Positions 35,985 to 43,886 of a stretch of 64,000 nt of DNA are shown in pieces. The DNA is from Hyphomicrobiales bacterium. GTDB taxonomy: Bacteria; Pseudomonadota; Alphaproteobacteria; Rhizobiales; Rhizobiaceae. The stretch covers positions 124,001-188,000 of the forward strand of contig UCIV01000010.1 of the NCBI GenBank assembly GCA_900472575.1. The letters run 5' to 3'. The notes below the pieces were generated by a model, which searched no databases, had not been told where the DNA came from, and saw only the letters and a list, made by a program, of their open reading frames with translations. Positions within the stretch are counted from its first letter, which is position 1. The number at the start of each line of letters is the position of its first letter. Made by a program: the position numbers and the translations under genes.

Positions 35985-37181
35985 CTACGCGCGATTGGCC
36001 AGGCAATTCTCGATAACAAGAGCGATCCCCTGCCCACCGCCGATGCACATGGTGACGAGACCGTAGCGGCCGCCGATGCGCTCCAGTTCATAAAGAGCCT
36101 TGACCGTCAGGATGACGCCGGTCGCGCCCAGCGGATGCCCGAGCGCGATTGCACCGCCATTCGGATTAACCTTTTCGAGAGGCAGACCGAGCAGCCGGTT
36201 CACGGCAATCGCCTGCGCGGCGAATGCCTCGTTTGATTCGATCACGTCGATCTGCGCGAGATCGAGGCCCGCGCGCTGCAGCGCCAGCGGAACGGCATGA
36301 GCCGGGCCGATACCCATGATTTCCGGCGGAACGCCGGCAACGGCCCACGAGAGCAATTTTCCACGCGGACGAAGATTTCGGGCAGCAACTTCTGCGCCGC
36401 TTGCCAGCACGACGGCTGCAGCACCATCATTGATGCCGCTCGCATTACCGGCAGTCACCGTACCGTCCTTGCGAAAGGTCGGTCGCAGAGATGAAAGGCC
36501 TTCGAGCGTCGTATCCGCGCGGGCATGCTCGTCTTGCGTGACGATCTGCTCCCCTTTCCGGGTCTTGACCGTGACCGGAACGATCTGAGACGCGAACCGC
36601 TGCCCGGCGATCGCGCGCACTGCCTTCTGCTGGCTGTCGAGTGCGAAGACATCCTGCTCGCTGCGGCCGATATCGTATTTGGCAGCAATGTTTTCCGCCG
36701 TGATGCCCATTCCCCCACAGCCAAACGGATCGGTAAGCGATCCGAGCAACCAATCGGTCAGCCCGGCATCCCCCATCTTCTGGCCCTTGCGCAGGCTGTC
36801 GATCGAATAGGGGGCACGGCTCATGACTTCGGAGCCTACGGCGAGCGAGAGCCTGCTTTCGCCGGCCCGGATCATCGAAGCTGCCGTTGCGATTGCCTGG
36901 GCGCCGGAGCCGCAGAGCCGGTTAAGCGTGAGGCCCGGTGCAGAGGCAGGCAAGCCGCTTTCCATGCCGATCACGCGCCCGAGGTAAAGATCGCGAGGCG
37001 AGTTCGGAATGACATTGCCGGCGACGGCATTGTCGAGATCGGCAGCGGCAACACCCGAGCGTTCAATCGCTGATTTTGCGGCAATCACGCCGAGTTCCGC
37101 CGGTGTAAAGGTGCTCAATGCCCCCCCGAACGTACCGATCGCGGTACGGGCCCCATCGAGAATGAATATGTCCTGTTCCAT
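35985..37181 (-). CDS. Acetyl-CoA acetyltransferase (thiolase)
   Basis: 398 residues. All three catalytic parts are visible: the nucleophile Cys90 in NRLCGSGAQAI, His in GGAIALGHPLGATG and the second Cys in TMCIGGGQGIA. The ATG at 37181 follows GGAGTTAAAA; a TTG four codons upstream is less likely. A thiolase beside 3-oxoacid CoA-transferase fits the last two steps of beta-ketoadipate- or acetoacetate-like degradation. Confidence 0.94.
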   Translation of the reverse strand: MEQDIFILDGARTAIGTFGGALSTFTPAELGVIAAKSAIERSGVAAADLDNAVAGNVIPNSPRDLYLGRVIGMESGLPASAPGLTLNRLCGSGAQAIATAASMIRAGESRLSLAVGSEVMSRAPYSIDSLRKGQKMGDAGLTDWLLGSLTDPFGCGGMGITAENIAAKYDIGRSEQDVFALDSQQKAVRAIAGQRFASQIVPVTVKTRKGEQIVTQDEHARADTTLEGLSSLRPTFRKDGTVTAGNASGINDGAAAVVLASGAEVAARNLRPRGKLLSWAVAGVPPEIMGIGPAHAVPLALQRAGLDLAQIDVIESNEAFAAQAIAVNRLLGLPLEKVNPNGGAIALGHPLGATGVILTVKALYELERIGGRYGLVTMCIGGGQGIALVIENCLANRA

Positions 37182-37239
37182 TTTTAACTCCAATCAGAGG
37201 TGACGAGGCAGGCTCGTTCCAAATGTATCCTTGCCGACG

Positions 37240-37971
37240 TCATCGGCCTCTCGCCCATGCTCCGTCCTCAACCAGAGACAGCGGGTCGGCGGGATAAAGC
37301 GATTTGTCCGTGGGAAGCCTGGCGATCTCGAGCACCTGTTTCGCCCAGAGCGACAGATGGGTCTGGCGATCCTCCTCGCTCATGCGTGGTGCGCCGTAGC
37401 AAACGAAGGATGGTGCGACTTCGAAGCCCATATATTCCAGCGCACCGCGCTTGATCGGGCGCAGGAGTTGTTCAATCGGTCCATAAACGCCATCGTCGCT
37501 GAAACGGGCGGGTGTTCCGCCTGTGGTCACCGACAGGATCGCATGCCTGCCGCGAAAGAGGCCGGTGTCAAATCGATAACCGTCCACATAGGCGAAGCCA
37601 TAGGCCAGAACCCGGTCGAGCCAGCCCTTTAGGATGGCGGGCGGCCCTCCCCACCAGAGCGGGAATTGAAAGATGACGACATCGGCGGCAGCAAGCTTGG
37701 CCTGTTCGCGTGCTATGTCGGGCGCGAAGGATTTGGTGCGAACCGCATTGGTCTGTTCGTTCTGATAGTGCAGGTGATCGGCATCCGCACGGGCGGTGAA
37801 ATCGCCAGGTCCGGAGGAGGCGCCGAAATTTTCGGCATAAAGATCCGAAACCACCACATCATGTCCGGCGGAACGCAGCGCAGCGGCTGCACTTTCGGTC
37901 AACGCATGATTGAAGGACCGTTGTTCAGGGTGAGCGGTAACGATCAGGATGTTTCGATTCTGAATTGTCAT
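37240..37971 (-). CDS. NAD(P)H:quinone oxidoreductase-like flavoprotein (flavodoxin_2 fold)
   Basis: 243 residues from the ATG at 37971 (a GTG three codons upstream is possible). Features of the NQO1/KefF/YwrO family: ILIVTAHPEQRSFNHAL at the FMN/FAD phosphate loop and FQFPLWWGGPPAILKGWLDRVLAYGFAY, the flavin-ring-binding stretch. It would perform two-electron reduction of a quinone or other electrophile, suggesting that an aromatic or quinoid substrate is handled here. It lies 58 bases upstream of the thiolase gene. Confidence 0.88.
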   Translation of the reverse strand: MTIQNRNILIVTAHPEQRSFNHALTESAAAALRSAGHDVVVSDLYAENFGASSGPGDFTARADADHLHYQNEQTNAVRTKSFAPDIAREQAKLAAADVVIFQFPLWWGGPPAILKGWLDRVLAYGFAYVDGYRFDTGLFRGRHAILSVTTGGTPARFSDDGVYGPIEQLLRPIKRGALEYMGFEVAPSFVCYGAPRMSEEDRQTHLSLWAKQVLEIARLPTDKSLYPADPLSLVEDGAWARGR

Positions 37972-38028
37972 GGTGGTCACGCATTTCAGCTGAGATGTTG
38001 AGGTTCCGGGTGTCGCGCACTACCGACC

Positions 38029-38051
38029 CCCAACGGCCTGAGGCCGTTGGG
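38029..38051 (-). terminator. Compact hairpin between MFS carrier and quinone-reductase genes
   Basis: Perfect 10-bp stem CCCAACGGCC / GGCCGTTGGG with a 3-base loop, 27 bases after the carrier stop on the minus strand. There is no U-tract on that strand, so partial termination or mRNA stabilisation is more likely than full termination. Confidence 0.5.
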
Positions 38052-38078
38052 AATTTCAGATTGCGTTTGACGGTATTG

Positions 38079-39383
38079 TTAAGGGTTGACTTCGTTTGGC
38101 TGTCCGCTCGGCGCGACGGGCGTCGCATCGACTTTCCCATCCGTCGTGGTCAGATCCCGGCCGTTGGTCTCCGGCAGGATTGCCACGGCAAGCAGCACGA
38201 AGACGTAAGCGGACATTGCCGTCACACCCATTGCGCTGTGCAATGGCAGCAGTTCAGCGGATGCCAGCATGCCGACGATGGCCGGGTAGAAGGCACCCAC
38301 GGCTCTGCCGAAATTGTAGCTGAAGGCCTGCCCGTTCGCACGGATGAGACTGGGGAACAACTCGGTGAAATAAGGGCCAAGTGCGCTGTAGATACCGAGC
38401 AGCGAGAAGCCGAGCAGGAAGATGAGCAGCAGCGACACCGCACCCATTTCCGGCACGAACAGGAACACCGGAATGATGATCCAGTTCAGGATGGTGAAGA
38501 CGAAGAAGCTGAGTCGGCGGCCGATGGAATCGCAGAGATAAGCAGCGACGATATAGCCGACGAACGATCCGAAGGTCAGTACGAAGACATAGTAACCGAC
38601 TTCGACCGAGGTGAGGTGATAGTTGCTCTTGAGGAACGACGGCAGCCACATGACGATCGAGAATGCGCCGCCCTGTACCCCCAGAGCAAGCAGCGAGCAC
38701 AGGATCGTCGTCTTCAGGTAACGCGGTGCGAAGATGACCAGCGGATTGACACGTTCGCCACGGGCGTGCTGTTCCTTCTTGGCTTTCAGGAAGACTTCCG
38801 GTTCCTCCACGCCGCGCAGTGCCCAGAAAACCCAGACGGCAGGAAGTGCGCCGATCCAGAACATCCAGCGCCAGGCCTCGGACGGTTCGATCGTGGCGAA
38901 GAGCACCGAAGACAGGATGGCCGCAAATCCGTATCCGAGTGCATAGGCGCTCTGGACGCTACCGACGGCCTTGCCGCGATAGGCAGGGCGAATGACTTCA
39001 CCCATGAGAACTGCGCCTGCGGCCCATTCGCCACCGAAGCCAAGGCCGGAGAGAATGCGGGCAATCAGAAGGTGCTCATAGGAATCGGCAAAGCCGCTTG
39101 CGATGGTAAATACGGTGAACCACGCGATGGCGATCTTCATGACCTTCACGCGACCTATGCGATCACAAAGAATGCCGGCGACCCAACCACCGACTGAAGA
39201 GGAGATCAAAGCGGATGTGCCGAGCCAGCCGGCTTCGGCATTAGTAATCGACCAGAACGCAACAAGTGTCGGAATAAGAAAGCTGAAGAGCTGTGTGTCG
39301 AGCGCATCGGTCGCCCAACCGGCAAAGCAAGCATAGAACGTCTTTCGTTCTTTGCTGTTAAGCTCATGATACCATTGTAACAT
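38079..39383 (-). CDS. Major facilitator superfamily carrier (sugar/acid:H+ symporter type)
   Basis: 434 residues with about twelve membrane helices. The loop motif DRIGRVKVMKIAI after helix 2 and its repeat CDSIGRRLSFF in the second half mark the sugar-porter/aromatic-acid symporter group, as does GLGFGGEWAAGAVLMGE in helix 4. It should import an organic acid or sugar acid for the linked catabolic genes. The start follows GGAGGAAAAA. Confidence 0.92.
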   Translation of the reverse strand: MLQWYHELNSKERKTFYACFAGWATDALDTQLFSFLIPTLVAFWSITNAEAGWLGTSALISSSVGGWVAGILCDRIGRVKVMKIAIAWFTVFTIASGFADSYEHLLIARILSGLGFGGEWAAGAVLMGEVIRPAYRGKAVGSVQSAYALGYGFAAILSSVLFATIEPSEAWRWMFWIGALPAVWVFWALRGVEEPEVFLKAKKEQHARGERVNPLVIFAPRYLKTTILCSLLALGVQGGAFSIVMWLPSFLKSNYHLTSVEVGYYVFVLTFGSFVGYIVAAYLCDSIGRRLSFFVFTILNWIIIPVFLFVPEMGAVSLLLIFLLGFSLLGIYSALGPYFTELFPSLIRANGQAFSYNFGRAVGAFYPAIVGMLASAELLPLHSAMGVTAMSAYVFVLLAVAILPETNGRDLTTTDGKVDATPVAPSGQPNEVNP

Positions 39384-39400
39384 TTTTTCCTCCAGAAAAG

Positions 39401-39427
39401 CTGCTTCGGATTCCCGGTCCGAAGCAG
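39401..39427 (-). terminator. Terminator/attenuator hairpin after the DUF6282-like gene
   Basis: Perfect 10-bp stem CTGCTTCGGA / TCCGAAGCAG with a 7-base loop, followed on the minus strand by CTTTTCT and then the ribosome site of the carrier gene. It can split the DUF6282-like gene from the rest of the operon or reduce readthrough. Confidence 0.6.
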
Positions 39428-39494
39428 ACAGCGCTAATAATTTTGAAATGCGCTTTCAGGCCAACCTTTTGGCTTGATAGCAAGTATCAAATGG

Positions 39495-40418
39495 TCAGCC
39501 GGTGAGGCCGAGGACATTCGCCGCATTGGTCGCCACCATTTCGTGGATCTGGCTGTCGGAATAGCCAAGCTTGATGCAGGCGAGAACGCCATTTCGGAAA
39601 CCTTCAATCGGTGTGAATGTGCCGACTTGTCCGAGATCAGAACACAAGATTGTCCGATCTACGCCAACGATATCGATATGAGCCTTAAGCTCTTCTTCCT
39701 TGCGCGTCTGGAACTTCGAACCGTTCAGGAAGAAGGCGAGCGAATGCTCTACATAGGCCCCCATTCCGGCGAGTTCGCGGGCGTCTTCCAGGGACGCACC
39801 GACGATGTCTTCCGGATGAGTGAATATGAGGTTTTCTACGCCCCGCTTTATAGCCTCCGCGAATATCACCTTTGTCTCTGAGACGTGGATGTGGCCGCTG
39901 GCTAAGGCCATGCCAGTTGCTGCAACAACATCGAGAACATCAAGCACTGGTTCGAGAAGCTTGCCGTCGCTGTCGAAAAGCGGAACCGCGGTCGCTGGGC
40001 GGATTTTCTGCGTCGATGCAGGATGAACCCAGCCCGATGATTTTTCCCATTTAAGATGGTTTTCGGCGGCAAGTGTCGGCAACCAGACAATTTTCCCGCC
40101 CATGGCAGCGGTGTGCTCGACCGCATAAGGATTGAAGCCACCCACCACGTTATTCAGTACGATGCCTGAATAAACCTTTGTCGAAAGTTCGGGGTGATGC
40201 TTGCGGATCATCTCCGTTGGCACGACGCCGGAGTAGTCGTGATCCTTGGTGACGGCCGCAATGAACCCCGCATCCGAGAGTTGTCTAGCCAGTTCCAGAT
40301 GATCGACAGCCCGAGCTGCGATCGATGGGCCGCTGTGAACATGCGGGTCGACGCCCCCGCGCAATATCTCATCGACACGGGCGTCAAGTTCCGAGGTCCT
40401 TGAGGCAATTTCAGCCAT
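39495..40418 (-). CDS. DUF6282-like putative metal-dependent hydrolase
   Basis: 307 residues. An early HVH motif (His26 and His28 in DPHVHSGPS), then His in TKDHDYSG, His in ASGHIHVSE and Asp in ILCSDLGQVG give the ligand order of amidohydrolase/PHP-like metal enzymes. From memory it fits DUF6282. No signal peptide. It is the promoter-proximal gene of the minus-strand operon and divergent from the IclR regulator, so it probably acts early, for example opening an ester, amide or lactone. Confidence 0.75.
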   Translation of the reverse strand: MAEIASRTSELDARVDEILRGGVDPHVHSGPSIAARAVDHLELARQLSDAGFIAAVTKDHDYSGVVPTEMIRKHHPELSTKVYSGIVLNNVVGGFNPYAVEHTAAMGGKIVWLPTLAAENHLKWEKSSGWVHPASTQKIRPATAVPLFDSDGKLLEPVLDVLDVVAATGMALASGHIHVSETKVIFAEAIKRGVENLIFTHPEDIVGASLEDARELAGMGAYVEHSLAFFLNGSKFQTRKEEELKAHIDIVGVDRTILCSDLGQVGTFTPIEGFRNGVLACIKLGYSDSQIHEMVATNAANVLGLTG

Positions 40419-40981
40419 TTATATTCCTCCATTCTCCTCTGGCGGCATCTTCACGTCACCAGCTCGATTTCCGTTATTCCAAGACGGACCTCCAGAAGAG
40501 GGATGCCATTCCATCAATCACGGCACCGCATTCTTTTGTTCCGCTGAAAGAAACGTTGTTCTGATTTATTTGCTTTCCGCGATCATTCGTCAAGCGGTTG
40601 ATTGGGGACGGCTTGCGCGTCAAACGGACGCGGCGGTCAATATTTCTGGGATTTAAACGCCGATAGAAGGCTTGCTGTTTCGCAAGCGGAAAGCCAAATA
40701 CCTTGATTTCTCAGAACTTTGTTCTTACCAGTTTATGTTCGCGAATGAGCGGTTACGCCCGTGGACGAAATTGCGCACGAGTGTTTTGCGGCGTCTTGGG
40801 AGGGAATGAATTTTCTGAAATACGCTCCAGCAGAGCGTTCCGGAATGGAAAAATGGCAGGCTGCTATTGTTTCAGACCCGACCAGAAATCTCGGATGCCT
40901 GGATTTAGCATGCTTCGGAAGCACAAAGCGGCTCCGATTGTTTTATGGACGTTTGGATGAGTTTTAAAGGTGTAACGGCAG
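40419..40981. other. Divergent intergenic region upstream of DUF6282-like and IclR genes
   Basis: 563 bases of lower GC content than the flanks. It must hold the divergent promoters and the IclR operator. Short frames (for example 40761-40967) have no supporting ribosome site or family. A small inverted pair TCCGT/ACGGA around 40470-40486 is the only symmetry I noticed near the DUF6282-like start. Confidence 0.4.
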
Positions 40982-41761
40982 ATGACTGATACTGAAGACA
41001 AAAATTCAGATGGCCTCCAGTCCGTCATCCTTACGATGAATATTATCGAGCAGGTCGTCCGCACTCCCAAGGGTGTAGGTGTGACCAGCCTCGCCAATAC
41101 GCTAGGGACAAGCAAAAGCCGTATCCACCGCCATCTCCAGACGCTTGTTCAGCAGGGATATGTATTTCAGCAGGATGATTCCGAACGATATGAATTAGGC
41201 TCCAAGCTGCTATCTCTCGGCCAATCCGTTTTCGACAATATGGGTCTTATTCGTGCCTCCAACGATCCGCTTCTCGATCTTCGGGATGCGCTGGGCCACT
41301 CTGCTGTCGCATCGCAACTGACGCCGGAAGGCATGCTTGTCATTGCGACCGTTCCTGGGCGGGCTTCGATTGAAATCGGGGTTCGGGTCGGATCGATCCT
41401 GTCATTTCACGGGTCTGCTCAGGGCAAAGTCGCAACTGCCTTTTCCTCGCAGGCTTTTCAGGCGCGTGTATTACGAAACCGGCTTGAGCTTTTCACCCCT
41501 GAGACAATCGTTTCGCCGACCGTGCTGGCGCAAGAATACGAAATCATCCGGCGGCAGGGCTGGGCTGTCGCGCCCAATCAGGCCGCTCTCGGTTTGAACA
41601 CGCTCGCCAGCCCGATATTCAACGCAGCAGGCATGGTCTGTGGCGCTGTGGGCATCGTCGACATGATCCAGTTCCTCGGCGAGGTTCCATCAGAAGAACA
41701 TATCGAAAAGACGAAGAGCACCGCCGTGCGAATTTCGCGGCTTCTGGGGTATTCGGGGTAA
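40982..41761 (+). CDS. IclR-family transcriptional regulator
   Basis: 259 residues: N-terminal winged helix (GVTSLANTLGTSKSRIHRHLQTLVQQGYV, about residues 37-65) and a C-terminal IclR effector domain with GRASIEIGVRVGSILSFHGSAQGKVATAF. These regulators sense aromatic or small organic acids and often activate divergent catabolic operons, such as pcaIJ and related routes. It faces the DUF6282/MFS/thiolase/CoA-transferase operon and most likely controls it. Confidence 0.93.
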   Translation: MTDTEDKNSDGLQSVILTMNIIEQVVRTPKGVGVTSLANTLGTSKSRIHRHLQTLVQQGYVFQQDDSERYELGSKLLSLGQSVFDNMGLIRASNDPLLDLRDALGHSAVASQLTPEGMLVIATVPGRASIEIGVRVGSILSFHGSAQGKVATAFSSQAFQARVLRNRLELFTPETIVSPTVLAQEYEIIRRQGWAVAPNQAALGLNTLASPIFNAAGMVCGAVGIVDMIQFLGEVPSEEHIEKTKSTAVRISRLLGYSG

Positions 41762-41773
41762 CAGACTGCCTGG

Positions 41774-41799
41774 CCCGGCATAACCGATGTGAAGCCGGG
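41774..41799 (+). terminator. Possible terminator of the IclR gene
   Basis: A 6-bp GC stem CCCGGC / GCCGGG with a 14-base loop, 13 bases after the IclR stop. The short stem and missing U-tract make it a weak candidate. The remaining bases up to 42031 show nothing else. Confidence 0.35.
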
Positions 41800-42031
41800 T
41801 GGTCATGATTTCGCGAACACCCACGGGTGAACAATTCAAGGCGGTCCAAGCCCGGTGCTTTCTCAAGGATGGCGTGCCCGCTCACAACAAGCGAGCGATG
41901 CTGTTTCGCCGGTACGGATCATATCTCCGCCAAAATTTAAGCATGAGACGACCTGTCGGCGCATAGCGTTCAAATTCCGGCAAACCGTAAGAGAGAGCTG
42001 TATCTCCCCGCAGCCAAATCCGCTGAGCTAT

Positions 42032-42265
42032 TTAAGAGCAACGCAGGTCGATCAAGCCGCGATGAGCGGAAATTGCTTTTCGCATTGCGGGAATGGTGTC
42101 GTTTCCCTCGCGAAACAGGTTGATGACGATCGCCGCTGCCAACTCTGCCTCAGGACTTTGTTTTTCAACTTTTGCTTGATCAACCCATTCGCTGAAAGCA
42201 GCCTCAACAATGGCAAGTTCGGTCGGGCCGAACGTCTTTTCTAGAAATGTTGTCATGCTATGCAT
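42032..42265 (-). CDS. Small protein of unknown function
   Basis: 77 residues from the ATG at 42265 (just after AGGACAAG); starts at 42322 or 42256 are also possible. It is acidic and probably helical (ELAIVEAAFSEWVDQAKVEKQSPEAELAAAIVINLFREG), with no signal peptide. The sequence looks like a genuine rhizobial small protein by composition, but I cannot name a family. Its gene is convergent with the IclR gene. Confidence 0.5.
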   Translation of the reverse strand: MHSMTTFLEKTFGPTELAIVEAAFSEWVDQAKVEKQSPEAELAAAIVINLFREGNDTIPAMRKAISAHRGLIDLRCS

Positions 42266-42469
42266 CTTGTCCTGATCGCCGGGGATGTGGGTCGGGGAGG
42301 TGGGTTCGTCAAGATCGTTCACGAACCTCTTTTCCCGTCTACCTCCAGGTTACCGCCAGCCTATCCATAGCTGAGCAAGGTTTTTGCATTGTCGTCTCAA
42401 GCTCGGAAGGCTAAACGCGTCGCCGTTCTCGTCGTGCGAGAGCTCAGATGAACGGATGTGCCAGGCGTA

Positions 42470-42646
42470 CTAATCGCTCATCCGGCCAGCAGCAAAAATA
42501 ACCGAGACGAGACCAACTGCCAGGCTGACAGCGACAAGGCAGCTGGGTATTCCGGTGTCGAAATTGCGCAAGACCAAGCTTGCAACGATGAGGGCTGCAC
42601 CAACCGTCAATGTCCGGTTGCCGGTTACTTTCAGAATGTCTTTCAT
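42470..42646 (-). CDS. Small two-helix membrane protein
   Basis: 58 residues from the ATG at 42646, preceded by GAGAGATCC. Two hydrophobic stretches (LTVGAALIVASLVL and CLVAVSLAVGLVSVIFAAG) flank a short loop NFDTGIP. It resembles YgaP/DUF2892-type two-helix proteins: the MKDILKVTGNRTLTVGAALI opening and the length fit, though I cannot confirm the family. A longer start at 42709 is possible. Confidence 0.5.
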   Translation of the reverse strand: MKDILKVTGNRTLTVGAALIVASLVLRNFDTGIPSCLVAVSLAVGLVSVIFAAGRMSD

Positions 42647-42723
42647 GGATCTCTCTGGGAAAACGAGTTTGTCGAGCGCGGGCGTGACGCCGACGACCAA
42701 GTTTGGCACTTGGTCTGTCGTCG

Positions 42724-42912
42724 TCAGGCAGCAATCGGCCTTGAGGATCTGAGATGGTCGCTGATCGCGGCCCTCAGTTCGCCAAGCGTTGCAAAACGCT
42801 GATCATCGAGATCGATGACATGAAACTTCACAGCTATAAAACGCAGCTTCCCGCTATCCGGAATAGCTATACCGACCGGCAACCCACCATGCTCAACGAC
42901 TTGCTTCTGCAT
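42724..42912 (-). CDS. Small conserved-looking protein of unknown function
   Basis: 62 residues from the ATG at 42912, preceded by GGAGTGAAGGAC. The sequence (MQKQVVEHGGLPVGIAIPDS, then GKLRFIAVKFHVIDLDDQRF) has the alternating pattern of a small beta-rich fold and a C-terminal helix (TLGELRAAISDHL). No signal peptide. I do not recognise a family; good ribosome site and codon-like composition support it being real. Confidence 0.5.
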   Translation of the reverse strand: MQKQVVEHGGLPVGIAIPDSGKLRFIAVKFHVIDLDDQRFATLGELRAAISDHLRSSRPIAA

Positions 42913-43066
42913 GTCCTTCACTCCAATCTCGCAATCTTTCCTCAATGTTCTCGGCCGTAATGGGCGCAATACACATCTGCATTCGCGAGTGAAGGTGGCA
43001 TCGGGAAACGGACGAACCCACAAACTGGCTGGTTTTGGCTTGGCCTGCAGTGATGAAGTTTTTCAT
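42893..43066 (-). CDS. Doubtful small ORF upstream of the 62-residue protein
   Basis: 57 residues from an ATG at 43066 preceded by GGAAGTCGGAC, overlapping the next gene by 20 bases. It has three Cys/His-containing turns (SRCHLHSRMQMC) but no recognisable fold. It could be a leader for the downstream small gene or chance. Confidence 0.25.
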   Translation of the reverse strand: MKNFITAGQAKTSQFVGSSVSRCHLHSRMQMCIAPITAENIEERLRDWSEGHAEASR

Positions 43067-43116
43067 GTCCGACTTCCATTCGTTCTGTAATCGATTTCTG
43101 TAAATTACCGGATCAT

Positions 43117-43128
43117 GTTGCGCGCAAC
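43117..43128. promoter_or_regulatory. Perfect 12-bp palindrome in the divergent region before the hydrolase gene
   Basis: GTTGCGCGCAAC is a perfect palindrome lying between the small minus-strand genes and the plus-strand hydrolase gene. It may be an operator; no adjacent regulator gene is an obvious partner. Confidence 0.3.
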
Positions 43129-43234
43129 GAGGCAAATTAATCTATCTTTCTGGTAGATTTTGGATGAGCTTTCGCCGACGCAACGTGACCGCCCGCCTAT
43201 CTTCTACAAGCGTTAGAAACGTAATGAGGCGGTT

Positions 43235-43849
43235 ATGATCCAGACGCTTGTCATTCCGGGTTTGAATGGCTCTTCCGATGAGCATTGGCAGCGACACTGG
43301 GTACGGGAGCAAGTATCCGCGTCGGTCGTGGAACAAGAGAACTGGACCTGTCCGGTTCTTGCGCATTGGCAGGCGAAGCTCGATGAGGCGCTGTCGAACA
43401 CCGATGGCGCCTTTCTCGTTGCACACAGTCTCGGTTGCCTCCTTGCAGCAAGCTATGCCAGCCGCCGTGGGGCAGGCCTTATCCGTGGCGCGCTACTGGT
43501 CGCTCCTTGTTCGCTGGAAACAACCATGCAGATGCATCCCTGTATGATTGAATTTGGTGCCGAACCGCTCGAGCATCTCCCCTTTCCAAGTCTCGTTGTC
43601 GGTAGCCTCAACGATCCCTACATGAGCGTCTGGCAGTTGGAACGTCATGTGAAAGCCTGGGGAAGCGATCTGGTGACGATCGGGTTTTCCGGCCACATCA
43701 ATGTTGCAAGCGGTTTTGGGCGCTGGCCTGAAGGATATGAATTCTTTGAGCGGCTGGTGCGGCGTTCTCTATTGACGGAGCAGTGGGCATCCCCCACCGC
43801 GTCGCCATCTGGACAGCTCGTCGAGGCTTTAGGCCGAAGCTATAGATAA
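43235..43849 (+). CDS. RBBP9/YdeN-like alpha/beta hydrolase
   Basis: 204 residues. The nucleophile Ser is in the GxSxG-like AHSLG motif (about residue 65), preceded by the TLVIPGLNGSSDEHWQRHW opening typical of the RBBP9/YdeN family; Asp in SLNDPYMS and His in SGHINVASGFG complete the triad. The N-terminal HW and the GHIN ending are family marks. Natural substrates are unknown for most members. It begins after GAGGCGGTT. Confidence 0.9.
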   Translation: MIQTLVIPGLNGSSDEHWQRHWVREQVSASVVEQENWTCPVLAHWQAKLDEALSNTDGAFLVAHSLGCLLAASYASRRGAGLIRGALLVAPCSLETTMQMHPCMIEFGAEPLEHLPFPSLVVGSLNDPYMSVWQLERHVKAWGSDLVTIGFSGHINVASGFGRWPEGYEFFERLVRRSLLTEQWASPTASPSGQLVEALGRSYR

Positions 43850-43886
43850 TCGGCATGCCTGCTTTCAGCATCCGGCGATCGCCTGT

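Noticed and set aside
37965-39197. 410-codon plus-strand frame opposite the MFS carrier
   Set aside because: Overlaps twelve predicted membrane helices encoded on the other strand and is itself rich in charged low-complexity sequence.
40761-40967. 68-codon plus-strand frame upstream of the IclR gene
   Set aside because: GTG start without a good ribosome site, no family resemblance, and it lies in the expected promoter region.
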